Positions 1-7,202 of a DNA stretch of 9,633 nucleotides are shown here, in pieces. Under the pieces are notes generated by a model. That model worked only from the letters and a program-made list of their open reading frames with translations, was not told the origin of the DNA and searched no databases. The stretch covers positions 14,128 through 23,760 of the forward strand of contig DHQI01000114.1 of assembly GCA_002408065.1 (NCBI GenBank), written 5' to 3'. The position numbers were made by a program, and so were the translations under genes. This DNA is from Bacteroidales bacterium UBA5342 (GTDB taxonomy: Bacteria; Bacteroidota; Bacteroidia; Bacteroidales; UBA5342). Each line of letters begins with the position of its first letter. Position 1 is the stretch's first letter.

Positions 1-1493
1 TTACGGTTATGGGACACGTTGACCACGGTAAAACTTCATTGCTTGACTAGATTAGAAGTACAAACGTAATTGCCGGAGAGGCAGGGGGTATTACCCAGCA
101 CATTGGCGCTTATCATGTGAGCCTGGAAGATGGCAGAGATATAACATTCTTGGATACTCCGGGCCACGAAGCATTTACAGCCATGCGTGCCCGTGGTGCA
201 CAAGTAACCGATATTGCAATTATTATTGTTGCAGCCGACGACAATGTAATGCCTCAAACTATCGAAGCAATTAACCATGCTTCGGCAGCAGGGGTTCCAA
301 TCGTTTTTGCCATTAACAAAATTGATAAACCAGGCGCCAACCCTGACCGCGTGAAAGAAGAACTTTCACAAATGAACTACCTAGTAGAGGAATGGGGAGG
401 TAAATACCAATCACAAGATATTTCTGCCAAGCAAGGTCTTAATATCGATGAATTACTTGAAAAAGTATTGTTGGAAGCTGAAATGCTGGAATTGAAAGCC
501 AACCCTAAACGTTTGGCTACCGGCTCTGTTATTGAATCATCATTGGATAAAGGTCGTGGCTATGTGGCTACAGTGCTGGTAGAAAACGGCACCTTGAAAC
601 AAGGTGATGTCGTCCTTGCAGGTTCGTACTACGGCCACATAAAAGCAATGTTCAACGAGCGGGGTCAACGCGTACAAGAAGTAGGGCCTGCCGAGCCAGT
701 ATTAATTCTGGGATTGAACGGAGCACCTACCGCCGGTGACAACTTCAATGTGATGGAAGTGGAAAAAGAAGCCCGTGAGATTGCTACAAAACGTGAGCAG
801 TTGCAACGTGAGCAGGGAGTACGTACACAGAAACACATTACATTAGATGAGATTGGCCGTCGTATTGCTATCGGTAACTTCCAAGAGCTTAACATTGTAG
901 TAAAAGGTGATGTAGATGGTTCTATCGAAGCTCTTTCTGATTCCTTGATTAAACTGTCAACAGAAGAAATTCAGGTGAACGTGATACACAAAGGTGTGGG
1001 ACAAATTTCCGAATCCGACATTATGTTGGCAGCGGCCTCTGAAGCTATTGTTATTGGTTTCCAAGTGCGTCCGTCGGTACAAGCCCGTCAATTAGCAGAG
1101 CGCGAAGAGATCGATATCCGCTTGTATTCTGTCATCTACGATACGATAGAAGAAATCAAATCGGCCATGGAAGGCATGCTTTCTCCTGAAATTAAGGACA
1201 AAATCACCTCTACCGTTGAGATACTTGAGACCTTCAAAATATCTAAAGTGGGTACTATTGCAGGTTGTATGGTACGCGACGGAAAAATTACCCGTAATAG
1301 CAAGGTACGCCTGATCCGCGATGGTATTGTGATCTACACCGGAGAACTGGAATCATTGAAACGTTTCAAAGACGACGCCAAAGAAGTGGCCAAAGGCTAC
1401 GAGTGTGGTCTTAACATAGCCGGCTACAACGACATCAAAGTGGGTGACCTTGTGGAATCCTTCGAAGAAGTAGAGGTGGCTAAAAAGCTGTAA
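1..1493 (+). CDS. infB: Translation initiation factor IF-2 (3' part; interrupted by an in-frame TAG)
   Basis: IF-2 is the cytoplasmic GTPase that places initiator fMet-tRNA on the 30S subunit and promotes 50S joining. The reading frame (first full codon at 3) gives the G1 loop GHVDHGKT (12-35), the switch region GEAGGITQHIGAY, G3 DTPGHE, G4 NKID and G5 SAK, followed by beta-barrel domain II, domain III and the C-terminal fMet-tRNA-binding domain, ending at TAA 1491-1493. The N-terminal region lies outside the window. Codon 48-50 is TAG where the family has Tyr (LLD-Y-IR), so as written the frame is broken. The longest uninterrupted stretch starts only downstream, at a GTG at 117, which would lack G1 and is not a credible start. 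Because infB is essential and the rest is intact, a single-base sequencing error or edge artefact is the likeliest explanation. Identity is certain; integrity is not. Confidence 0.95.
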
Positions 1494-1521
1494 GGCTTTA
1501 GCAGATTACTTATAAAATATG

Positions 1522-1557
1522 AAAGCGTCGTTCCTTAGTTGGGATGGCGCTTTTTTT
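1522..1557 (+). terminator. Rho-independent terminator after infB
   Basis: A 13-bp stem pairs AAAGCGTCGTTCC (1522-1534) with GGGATGGCGCTTT (1541-1553), using three G-T wobbles, around a 6-nt loop TTAGTT. A run of T follows to 1557. It lies about 30 nt after the infB stop and separates infB from the dipeptidase gene. The remaining 130 bp before the next gene contain only partial matches to the TAnnTTTG promoter element (for example 1593-1600 and 1634-1641), so I do not call a promoter there. Confidence 0.85.
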
Positions 1558-1688
1558 AATCTTACAAGCCGGTGTTTTAAAACAATAATTCTTTACTTTG
1601 TTTTCAAATCAAAAGCGCATAAAATGATCCTTATAATTTTTTCCCAAAACACTTTAGTAGTGAACCTGTTCAAAGACAGTTATACAAT

Positions 1689-2942
1689 ATGAAGACAAGA
1701 CGACAATTTATAAAACAATCGATAGTAGCAGGTGCTGGTTTAGCACTAACTACTCCGCTAAATGCAAGAAATTTAGCACTTGATACAGTAGAACTAAAAC
1801 GCCGGGCAAACAAAATACATTTCAATATTCTGACGCTTGATTCACATTGTGATACACCTCTTGGTTTGTTGGATGGCAAGCTTGATTTATCGCAGTGGAA
1901 TGATGTAAAAAAGTATAAAAGCCGGGTGGATTTTCCACGGATGAAAGCCGGTGGTATAGACGCCTCTTTTTTCGCCGTTTTTATAGGCCAAGGTTCGCGA
2001 GATGCTGAAAGCATAAAGAAAGCTAAGCAGCAAGCATTGGATATTTTTGAAGCCATTAATGCTTCGGTTAACAAATATCCCGAAATGGCTGAGATAGCCA
2101 CCTCCTCAAAAGACATTTACCGTTTGCAAAAAACCGGTAAACGGGCCATTTATATAGGAGTTGAGAATGGTTACCCTGTTGGTATCAACCTTAAGAATGT
2201 GGAAGAATTTTATCATCTAGGAGCACGTTATATTACGCTGTGTCATACCAAGAATAATGATATCTGCGATTCGTCGACGGATAAAAACGGAGCCGAACAT
2301 AATGGTTTGAGCCCTTTTGGTGTAGAAGTCGTGAAGGAGATGAATCGCTTGGGTATGATGGTAGATGTATCGCATATATCGGATCAAGCTTTTTATGATG
2401 TACTGGAGCATTCCGAACATCCGGTAATAGCCTCGCATTCGTCGGCCCGTGCCATTTGCCACCATCCACGCAATATGGATGATGCTATGCTCAAGGCTTT
2501 AGCCAAAAATGGAGGTGTTATACAGCTTTGTGTGCTCAATAGTTATATCAAAGAGCAGCCCGAAAACCCTGAACGAGAAAAGGCGCTAAAAGAATTAAGG
2601 GAAAAATATAATCATTTTAAAGACTTGAGTCCGGAACGCCGAGCGGCCGGTGTGAAAGAGTGGCATCAGATTTATGAAGATTTTCCTGAGAAAAAAGCAA
2701 CACTTGAAGATGCTGTGGATCACATTGATCATATGGTGAAGGTAGCAGGAATAAACCACGTAGGCATTGGAACAGATTTTGACGGAGGCGGTGGTATCAG
2801 TGGCTTTAACGACATTAGTGAAGCACCGAATGTGACTGCCGAGCTTTTAAAACGAGGCTATTCGAAACGTGATATTGCCAAAATATGGGGCGGTAATTTT
2901 ATGCGGGTATTCACCGAGGTAGAAAATGCACGTGATGTATAG
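1689..2942 (+). CDS. Membrane dipeptidase, peptidase family M19, Tat-exported
   Basis: This is a zinc-dependent dipeptidase of the renal-dipeptidase (M19) family, which hydrolyses dipeptides and sometimes D-amino-acid-containing ones. The 417-residue length is usual. The N-terminus has a twin-arginine motif (RRQFIK, 4-9), a short hydrophobic segment and a likely cleavage near residue 26, which suggests export of the folded metalloenzyme to the periplasm. Metal-ligand motifs are present in order: His53-x-Asp55 (DSHCDT), the bridging Glu159 (GVENG), His229 (VDVSH) and His250 (ASHSS), then the GIGTDFDG motif at 360-366. The start ATG at 1689 is chosen because it places the Tat signal at the N-terminus; no Shine-Dalgarno site is seen, as is common in Bacteroidota. 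Two bases separate its TAG stop from the next ATG, so the two genes are probably co-transcribed. Substrate cannot be told from sequence. Confidence 0.93.
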   Translation: MKTRRQFIKQSIVAGAGLALTTPLNARNLALDTVELKRRANKIHFNILTLDSHCDTPLGLLDGKLDLSQWNDVKKYKSRVDFPRMKAGGIDASFFAVFIGQGSRDAESIKKAKQQALDIFEAINASVNKYPEMAEIATSSKDIYRLQKTGKRAIYIGVENGYPVGINLKNVEEFYHLGARYITLCHTKNNDICDSSTDKNGAEHNGLSPFGVEVVKEMNRLGMMVDVSHISDQAFYDVLEHSEHPVIASHSSARAICHHPRNMDDAMLKALAKNGGVIQLCVLNSYIKEQPENPEREKALKELREKYNHFKDLSPERRAAGVKEWHQIYEDFPEKKATLEDAVDHIDHMVKVAGINHVGIGTDFDGGGGISGFNDISEAPNVTAELLKRGYSKRDIAKIWGGNFMRVFTEVENARDV

Positions 2943-2944
2943 TT

Positions 2945-3430
2945 ATGTCAGATTTTTCCCAATCATTCCCACCGGTTTTAGGTGATCATCCCAGTGTGTT
3001 GATTCTAGGCACCCTTCCTGGCAAAGAATCGTTACGCAAACAGCAATACTACGGACACCCTCGCAATGCCTTTTGGCGAATTATTTTTGATTTATTTGAG
3101 GGTGATTTTTCTGAGGTATATTCTGAACGAATTAATTTTGCTAAGCAAAACAAAATTGCGTTATGGGATGTCTGCCATACTGCTCACCGCCCCGGTAGCT
3201 TAGATTCTGACATCAAAAAAGAAGTTGCGAATACCATACCTGAGCTACTAAAAGATAATCCTTCGATAAAGCTTATTGCCTTCAACGGACAGAAAGCAGC
3301 TCAGCTTTACGACAAGTATTTTGAGAGGAGTCGTGAATTGACTTATTACACTTTTTTATCAACCAGCCCGGCTAATGCCTCTTATTCGTTTGAGCAAAAG
3401 CGTGAGAATTGGCGACAATTTTTAGGATAA
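2945..3430 (+). CDS. DNA-deoxyinosine (hypoxanthine) glycosylase, uracil-DNA glycosylase superfamily
   Basis: This 161-residue cytoplasmic protein has the signature of the hypoxanthine-DNA glycosylase branch (family 6) of the uracil-DNA glycosylase superfamily: LGTLPGKESL at 21-30, then QQYYGHPRNAFW at 33-44, and a C-terminal STSPAN motif at 139-144. Enzymes of this branch remove deaminated adenine (hypoxanthine) from DNA to start base-excision repair. The Asn of PRNAFW (Asn41) is the residue I would expect to be catalytic by family analogy. The central block WDVCHTAHRPGSLDSDI (74-90) and the FNGQKA segment (113-118) also fit. The length is normal and no signal peptide is seen. It starts 2 bp after the dipeptidase stop, implying translational coupling, although the two functions (peptide hydrolysis, DNA repair) are not obviously related. 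Confidence 0.85.
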   Translation: MSDFSQSFPPVLGDHPSVLILGTLPGKESLRKQQYYGHPRNAFWRIIFDLFEGDFSEVYSERINFAKQNKIALWDVCHTAHRPGSLDSDIKKEVANTIPELLKDNPSIKLIAFNGQKAAQLYDKYFERSRELTYYTFLSTSPANASYSFEQKRENWRQFLG

Positions 3431-3441
3431 TCGTATATTTG
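3408..3441 (+). promoter_or_regulatory. Bacteroidota-type promoter for the toxin-antitoxin-like pair
   Basis: TATATTTG at 3434-3441 is a perfect match to the Bacteroidota -7 consensus TAnnTTTG. An imperfect -33 element (ATTG, 3408-3411) lies 22 nt upstream inside the end of the DNA glycosylase gene. Transcription would begin only about 10-12 nt before the GTG start at 3459, giving a very short leader. This would let the pair be expressed independently of the upstream operon. The -7 element is seen directly; promoter activity is inferred. Confidence 0.55.
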
Positions 3442-3458
3442 TAGAAATAAATCTTACA

Positions 3459-3764
3459 GTGCAGAAACAATTAGACATACAAAACTTATCAAAACACCTC
3501 TTTTGGGATGTTGATGCATCTACTTTGGATATAGAGAAGCATCAAAACCTGATTGTTTCACGAGTACTTGAATATGGTATGTTAGATGATTTTCGTCAGT
3601 TACAATCATATTTTGGATTAAAAAAAATGGGTAAAATTGCGTCTCAACTTAGAGAACTGGAACCCAAATCTGCCAATTTTATCTCTCAATTAAGCGAGAT
3701 TCCTCTAAATAAGTTCCGATGTTACACTACTCAACAGTCACAGCCGAAACACTGGAACTTTTAA
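3459..3764 (+). CDS. DUF6922-type small protein, putative antitoxin partner of AbiEii-like toxin
   Basis: The 101-residue product begins at GTG; no ATG lies upstream in frame between the glycosylase gene and this point. The core LSKHLFWDVD (10-19), LDIEKHQNLIVSRVLEYG (23-40) and the conserved-looking tail CYTTQQSQPKHWNF (88-101) match my recollection of the DUF6922 family of Bacteroidota, small helical proteins encoded just upstream of AbiEii/AbiGii-type nucleotidyltransferases. By position and size it is the presumed antitoxin or regulator; the N-terminal part may be a helix-turn-helix. Its last 46 nt overlap the next gene in another frame, so the tail residues are constrained by both proteins. 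No signal peptide or membrane segment is seen. The family call is fairly firm; the antitoxin role is inferred from context and is not established for this protein. Confidence 0.7.
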   Translation: MQKQLDIQNLSKHLFWDVDASTLDIEKHQNLIVSRVLEYGMLDDFRQLQSYFGLKKMGKIASQLRELEPKSANFISQLSEIPLNKFRCYTTQQSQPKHWNF

Positions 3765-4336
3765 ATAAACTTCAGTCAATTCCGGATTTTAATAATTTAT
3801 ATCTTGTAGGAGGTACTTCACTTGCTTTACAATTAGGACATCGCCAATCGGTAGATCTGGATCTTTTTGGGCAAATGGATTGTGATGATTATACACTAAT
3901 TAAGCACTTAAACCAGTTTAAAAAGGTTGTAACTATTAAGAATTCAGAGAACATTAAAATTTTTTTAATTAATGATGTTAAGGTTGATTTTGTTAAATAC
4001 CCTTATTCTTGGTTGGTCAACCCACTTGAAGAGAATAATTTGAAATTAGCTCAAAAGGATGATATTGTTGCTATGAAATTGGCGGCTGTAACAGGGAGAG
4101 GGGCCAAAAAAGACTTTATAGATCTTTATTATTTATTGAAAGAATACACTTTAGAAGATATGCTTTCTTTGTACAAAAAGAAGTATCCTGATGGAATGGA
4201 TTATTTGGTCTTGAAAAGCTTATTGTATTTTGAGGATGCAGAGCAAGAAGCAATGCCGAAGATGTTTGCAGATATAACATGGGAAGACGTGAAAATGAAA
4301 TTGAGGTCTACAGTAAGTAAGAAAATTAATCGATGA
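3719..4336 (+). CDS. AbiEii/AbiGii-type nucleotidyltransferase, putative toxin
   Basis: This 205-residue protein belongs to the DNA-polymerase-beta-like nucleotidyltransferase superfamily, AbiEii branch. It shows VGGTSLALQLGHRQSVDLDLF (30-50) with the paired catalytic-type Asp46 and Asp48, a third Asp in KVDFV (Asp90), and the block DIVAMKLAAVTGRGAKKDFIDLYYLL (115-140) with Lys120, Lys131-Asp132 and Asp135. Known AbiEii toxins stop growth, and in AbiE systems this aborts phage infection; some relatives modify tRNA. The start ATG at 3719 lies within the upstream gene, giving a 46-nt overlap that implies coupled translation. It is short compared with classical AbiEii proteins of about 300 residues, but retains the whole catalytic core. 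The pair is visibly AT-richer than infB or the dipeptidase gene, as expected of a transferable module. Target and phage activity cannot be told from sequence. Confidence 0.82.
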   Translation: MLHYSTVTAETLELLNKLQSIPDFNNLYLVGGTSLALQLGHRQSVDLDLFGQMDCDDYTLIKHLNQFKKVVTIKNSENIKIFLINDVKVDFVKYPYSWLVNPLEENNLKLAQKDDIVAMKLAAVTGRGAKKDFIDLYYLLKEYTLEDMLSLYKKKYPDGMDYLVLKSLLYFEDAEQEAMPKMFADITWEDVKMKLRSTVSKKINR

Positions 4337-4370
4337 ATTCTAATTTCATATTATTAACTACCTCTTTTAT

Positions 4371-4378
4371 CCCCCCCC
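4371..4378. repeat. C8 homopolymer between convergent genes
   Basis: Eight consecutive C lie 34 nt after the nucleotidyltransferase stop, followed by five A. Such tracts are prone to slippage, but this one is outside any gene and outside any promoter I can recognise, so it has no evident switching role. Confidence 0.6.
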
Positions 4379-4409
4379 AAAAATTGAGACTTAGCCAAAG
4401 AGCATTAAC

Positions 4410-4437
4410 TGTTTATTTAATAGCCTTAAACATTTTT
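4410..4437 (+). terminator. Weak possible terminator after the nucleotidyltransferase gene
   Basis: TGTTTA (4410-4415) can pair with TAAACA (4427-4432) around an 11-nt loop, followed by five T (4433-4437). The stem is short and contains only one G-C pair, so termination would be weak. It is the only hairpin-plus-T candidate I see in the 113-bp gap between the + strand nucleotidyltransferase gene and the - strand TPR gene. Confidence 0.3.
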
Positions 4438-4449
4438 ACTCTTTCAAAT

Positions 4450-5313
4450 TTACTTATACAAGGTAGCTTTCTCTTTTTCCCCCAGCTTGGTGTACATAGT
4501 AAATAACATTTTCTTTACCGAAGAGCTGGGCTTTTCAGAATATACATACTCCATATAGCCGATGGCCGGACGGTAGTATTTTTCCATTATGGCCATGCTT
4601 TTTTCGTTGTTTTCGTGCCACTGTACACGTGTCGGGTTAGGGATAGCATCGTACTTTTTTCGGGCAGCAGCCAGCTTGCTTTTCCCTACCTGATAGCTGT
4701 AATTACCTAAGAAAATATTAGCATTGATGTTTTCCGGATCTGCAGCATAAAGCTCTTGGAAAACAGCATAAGCTTCCTTCATATTCTTTTGGTATTGAAG
4801 GGCTGTACCTTTATATTCCAGCGCTTTGGTGTTTTGAGCGTCATAAGCTAAAATGGCTTCTGCCGCGCTTAGTAGTTGGGCGCCGTCTTTTTGTTTTTTA
4901 TAAACAGAACAAAGCTTTAGTTGGTACTTCTGCAAATCGGCAGGGGAGCGTTCCACACCAGCTTGGTAAGCCATGATTTGTGTAGCATAATCCTTTTCTT
5001 TTTTGGCGATAGCTGCCAGTTCATCAAAAATCATGGGTTCTTCAATACCACGTTTAACGGATTCTGTAAAGTACTCTTTGGCCAGGGCATTCTCTCCCAA
5101 CTCCTTGGCACACATGCCGGCATAGGCATAAGTGGTAGAGTGTGAGCCTTCTTCGCTGATGAGTTCTATGGCTTTCTTAAAATCCGTTAGAGCACCTACG
5201 TAATCGGCATTCGACATTTTCTCTCCGGCTGATTGTTCCAGTTCCTCTATGCTCTGAGCCGAAAGAAGCGTAATGAGAAATAATAAAGCTGTTGTAAATA
5301 TAGTTTTCGTCAT
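4450..5313 (-). CDS. Periplasmic tetratricopeptide-repeat protein
   Basis: The 287-residue product begins with a Sec signal peptide (hydrophobic residues 5-18, likely cleavage after SAQ near residue 20), followed by degenerate TPR helical pairs: about 35-52 (ADYVGALTDFKKAIELI), 63-85 (YAGMCAKELGENALAKEYFTESV), 92-115, and a better-conserved unit near 165-200 (ALEYKGTALQYQKNMKEAYAVFQELYAADP). The C-terminal third (KKYDAIPNPTRVQWHENNEK onwards) reads as an atypical repeat region with a YMEYVY segment. The start at 5313 is preferred over an in-frame Met 28 codons upstream, because it puts the signal peptide at the N-terminus and because a -7 promoter match lies between the two. TPR proteins hold partner proteins together; the partner here is unknown. 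The gene is monocistronic as far as seen, convergent with the nucleotidyltransferase gene. Confidence 0.85.
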   Translation of the reverse strand: MTKTIFTTALLFLITLLSAQSIEELEQSAGEKMSNADYVGALTDFKKAIELISEEGSHSTTYAYAGMCAKELGENALAKEYFTESVKRGIEEPMIFDELAAIAKKEKDYATQIMAYQAGVERSPADLQKYQLKLCSVYKKQKDGAQLLSAAEAILAYDAQNTKALEYKGTALQYQKNMKEAYAVFQELYAADPENINANIFLGNYSYQVGKSKLAAARKKYDAIPNPTRVQWHENNEKSMAIMEKYYRPAIGYMEYVYSEKPSSSVKKMLFTMYTKLGEKEKATLYK

Positions 5314-5333
5314 AAAAGCCTTTCGTTTGAATG

Positions 5334-5341
5334 CAAATGTA
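5334..5341 (-). promoter_or_regulatory. -7 promoter element of the TPR gene
   Basis: On the minus strand TACATTTG (5341 to 5334) matches TAnnTTTG exactly, about 20 nt before the chosen ATG. The -33 element is imperfect: TTTC, read from 5366 to 5363, lies 21 nt upstream. A purine stretch AAAGG sits 5 nt before the ATG and could act as a weak ribosome-binding site. The position supports the start at 5313, because the longer upstream start would lie before the transcript begins. Confidence 0.55.
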
Positions 5342-5423
5342 GTATTCATTCGTGTAAAAGATGAAATATATAATAGAAAGGTTAAAATAAAGACCAAAAT
5401 TAAGGTGGTATCGTTGTCGAAAA

Positions 5424-5459
5424 AAGAACAAAAGCCGATTCTTAAAAGAACCAGCTTTT
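5424..5459 (-). terminator. Rho-independent terminator of the smaller FadL-type gene
   Basis: On the minus strand AAAAGCTGGTTCTT (5459 to 5446) pairs with AAGAATCGGCTTTT (5443 to 5430), with two G-T wobbles and a tight loop, giving a stem of 12-14 bp. It is followed by GTTCTTTTTT. It starts 37 nt after the stop at 5496 and ends transcription before the TPR promoter. The + strand reading of the hairpin also ends in a short T-run, so it could work in both directions. Confidence 0.75.
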
Positions 5460-5495
5460 TAACAAACTATTAAGTTTTCATCTGGGGTTTTCACC

Positions 5496-6753
5496 TTAGA
5501 AAACACTGTAGTTTACCCCTAAGGCAAACATCCAACCGTCTTTTCCGTAAGTTGTAGTATAACCCGTAGAAGCAACCTCCATATCGTCGTAGTTTATCAT
5601 CATATAACCAATATCAAAACTCAATTGCTCGTTAAGATTAATTTGCCCGCCAAAAGCAAAATTGCTGGATGAAAGACTGAAACTCATTTCTTGCTGATAT
5701 GCTTCACTTACACCAGTATACGTTTTCAAATAACCAGCACTTACGGTAAACATATCATTAATATCATATTCTAACCCGAGTGAAAACTCATTAAGGTTAT
5801 GATCAATATTATCCTCTCGCCCATCCCAGTCGGCATTACCATCAAAATAAGAATGATACCCCAGTTGAGCTCTAAAAACCTCTGAGATTTTATAGCCTAT
5901 ACCTACACTTAAAGTCATCGGTATATCTCTATTTGTTTTAGCATTATCCTGGAACATTCCTGAACCATCTACTTCCGTATCATTTGTGAATTCAAGGCTG
6001 GTATTGCCTTCCCATCGCAAACCAATATTTAACTGCTCCATAGGCGTAAAATTAAGGCCTATGATAGGCGTAAAGCCGACAGCAGACTGAGTGGCATCCA
6101 CTTCAATAGCCGGGAAGGGCACTGCTACACCACCACTTGTTATATCTTGGATGTGTCCGGTGTATTCATTATTGGCAAGCACCAAGCGTGCACCAAGCGA
6201 TGCAGAAATCACATCATTAAGCTTATAAGCAATGCCCAGCTGAGTGCCAAGAAAGACAGAGCTCCCCTCAAAAGCCATATCAACATCATAATTACCTATC
6301 AGCGGAGCTGTAGCAGGATTGGCGCCAAAATTGCTCATCAATAACATATCAAATTGAGGTAAACCATCGGCATATTCAGCAGAACCACCTCCGCCAATAG
6401 GACCAAAACCAAAACTTACAGCCCATTTTTCTTTGTTGTATGAAGCATACACATTAGGATATAGCGGCACATCTACATCCCCTACATATTTCCCTAAACG
6501 TAAACCTGTTAAATCATTCTCTAGAATATATTCCTGAGATATTATTTGATTGCTTAAAGAAAAATGAAAACCGTTGCCTAGAGCCACAACGCCTGCAGGG
6601 TTGTAATAGACAGCATCTATGTCGGTAGAGGCATCACGGCTAAGCATACGAACCCATTTAGCACTTTGGTTAGAGTTCGTGACAATACCACCGGCAAAAG
6701 CCATTTGACAAGATAAAAATACCCAATGCAATCACGCGTAAGATTCTTTTCAT
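5496..6753 (-). pseudogene. FadL/OmpP1-family outer-membrane protein, smaller paralog, frameshifted in the signal peptide
   Basis: FadL-type beta-barrels carry hydrophobic compounds such as fatty acids or aromatics across the outer membrane. The natural start is ATG at 6753 (MKRILRVIALGI), matching the paralog at 8837. One extra base in the A5 run 6715-6719 (T5 in the gene) puts the remainder in another frame. Removing one base restores a 418-residue protein with signal peptide ending AFA-GG, and everything downstream is intact to 5496. Without correction, the barrel frame can begin only at a TTG at 6731, leaving a poor signal sequence. Supporting motifs are the N-terminal hatch-like region with DASTDIDAVYYNPAGV, containing the family's NPAG, and the C-terminal beta-signal ending in Phe (GVNYSVF). 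An intact barrel frame suggests a sequencing error, a very recent mutation or slippage-controlled expression. Family identity is firm; substrate is unknown. Confidence 0.82.
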
Positions 6754-7013
6754 AATAATATGTTTTGGTAAATAAAAAACGTTCTAAATGAATACTTATT
6801 CATTAAAAACCGAAATAAGATATATTTGCTTGAAGAATTACTATTACAAAATATATCGCTGTTTATTAAATTTTAGAAAAAGCCAATAGTTTTAGAATGA
6901 ATTTTATATCAATAGTATGAGGTCTTTATTTGAATTCATATCAGTTATCAACTTTTATTTAGAGCTTCACAGATTCCATTAGAATGGTACCTGTTCTTAC
7001 TTAAGAATAAGCA

Positions 7014-7043
7014 CAAATATAAGGTTTTATCTTTTCTATCAAA
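7014..7043 (-). promoter_or_regulatory. Promoter of the smaller FadL-type gene
   Basis: On the minus strand TTTG (7043 to 7040), an 18-nt spacer and TATATTTG (7021 to 7014) form a full match to the Bacteroidota promoter pattern. The spacer contains AGATAAAA (7032 to 7025). The same arrangement, spacing and spacer octamer occur before the paralog at 9075-9104, so the promoters were duplicated with the genes. Transcription should start near 7007, about 255 nt before the ATG at 6753. Confidence 0.72.
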
Positions 7044-7147
7044 AGAAGCAAATAAATCACACGTTTCAACAGCCCCTTAAAAGCTTTATTTCCTGACTAT
7101 TAAAAGAAACCCATAAACGTTAGTAACGCCATCTGGGATAAGGACAC

Positions 7148-7180
7148 AAAAAAAGGGAGAGAATAATACCCCTGCCCTTT
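7148..7180 (-). terminator. Rho-independent terminator of the larger FadL-type gene
   Basis: On the minus strand AAAGGG (7180 to 7175) pairs with CCCTTT (7157 to 7152). After one bulged C the stem continues with AGGG against CTCT, closing a loop GTATTATT. A T7 run (7154 to 7148) covers the end of the stem and the tail. It begins 23 nt after the stop of the upstream gene, so the two FadL-type genes are separate transcription units. Confidence 0.8.
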
Positions 7181-7202
7181 ATAATTATTTTATCATATTC
7201 TT

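Larger units (their letters stand above)
6754..7202. other. 449-bp gene-free spacer between the two FadL-type genes
   Basis: No gene is supported here. From right to left, in the direction of transcription, it holds the terminator of the larger paralog (7148-7180), about 100 bp without recognisable signals, the promoter of the smaller paralog (7014-7043), and an AT-rich leader of about 255 nt. The leader contains short perfect inverted repeats: TTCTTA-CT-TAAGAA (6994-7007, next to the predicted transcription start), CCATT-AG-AATGG (6976-6987) and AATGAATA-CT-TATTCATT (6787-6804, about 34 nt before the ATG). Confidence 0.7.

Noticed and set aside
117..1493. An infB product starting at the GTG at 117.
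   Set aside because: It would begin after the G1 loop and switch region of the GTPase domain. Upstream codons 3-116 clearly encode IF-2, so this is only the part after the TAG.
4371..4378. C8 tract as a phase-variation switch.
   Set aside because: It is between convergent genes, outside coding sequence and outside any recognisable promoter, so length changes would have no clear effect.
5314..5397. A longer N-terminus for the TPR protein (28 more residues).
   Set aside because: The added residues would precede an otherwise typical signal peptide, and the -7 promoter element at 5334-5341 lies inside this stretch.
6702..6731. TTG start at 6731 giving an N-terminus MHWVFLSCQMAFAGG, with the Cys as a possible lipoprotein site.
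   Set aside because: The paralog shows that the true signal peptide starts at the ATG at 6753; ILSC is a poor lipobox, and FadL-type barrels are not lipoproteins.
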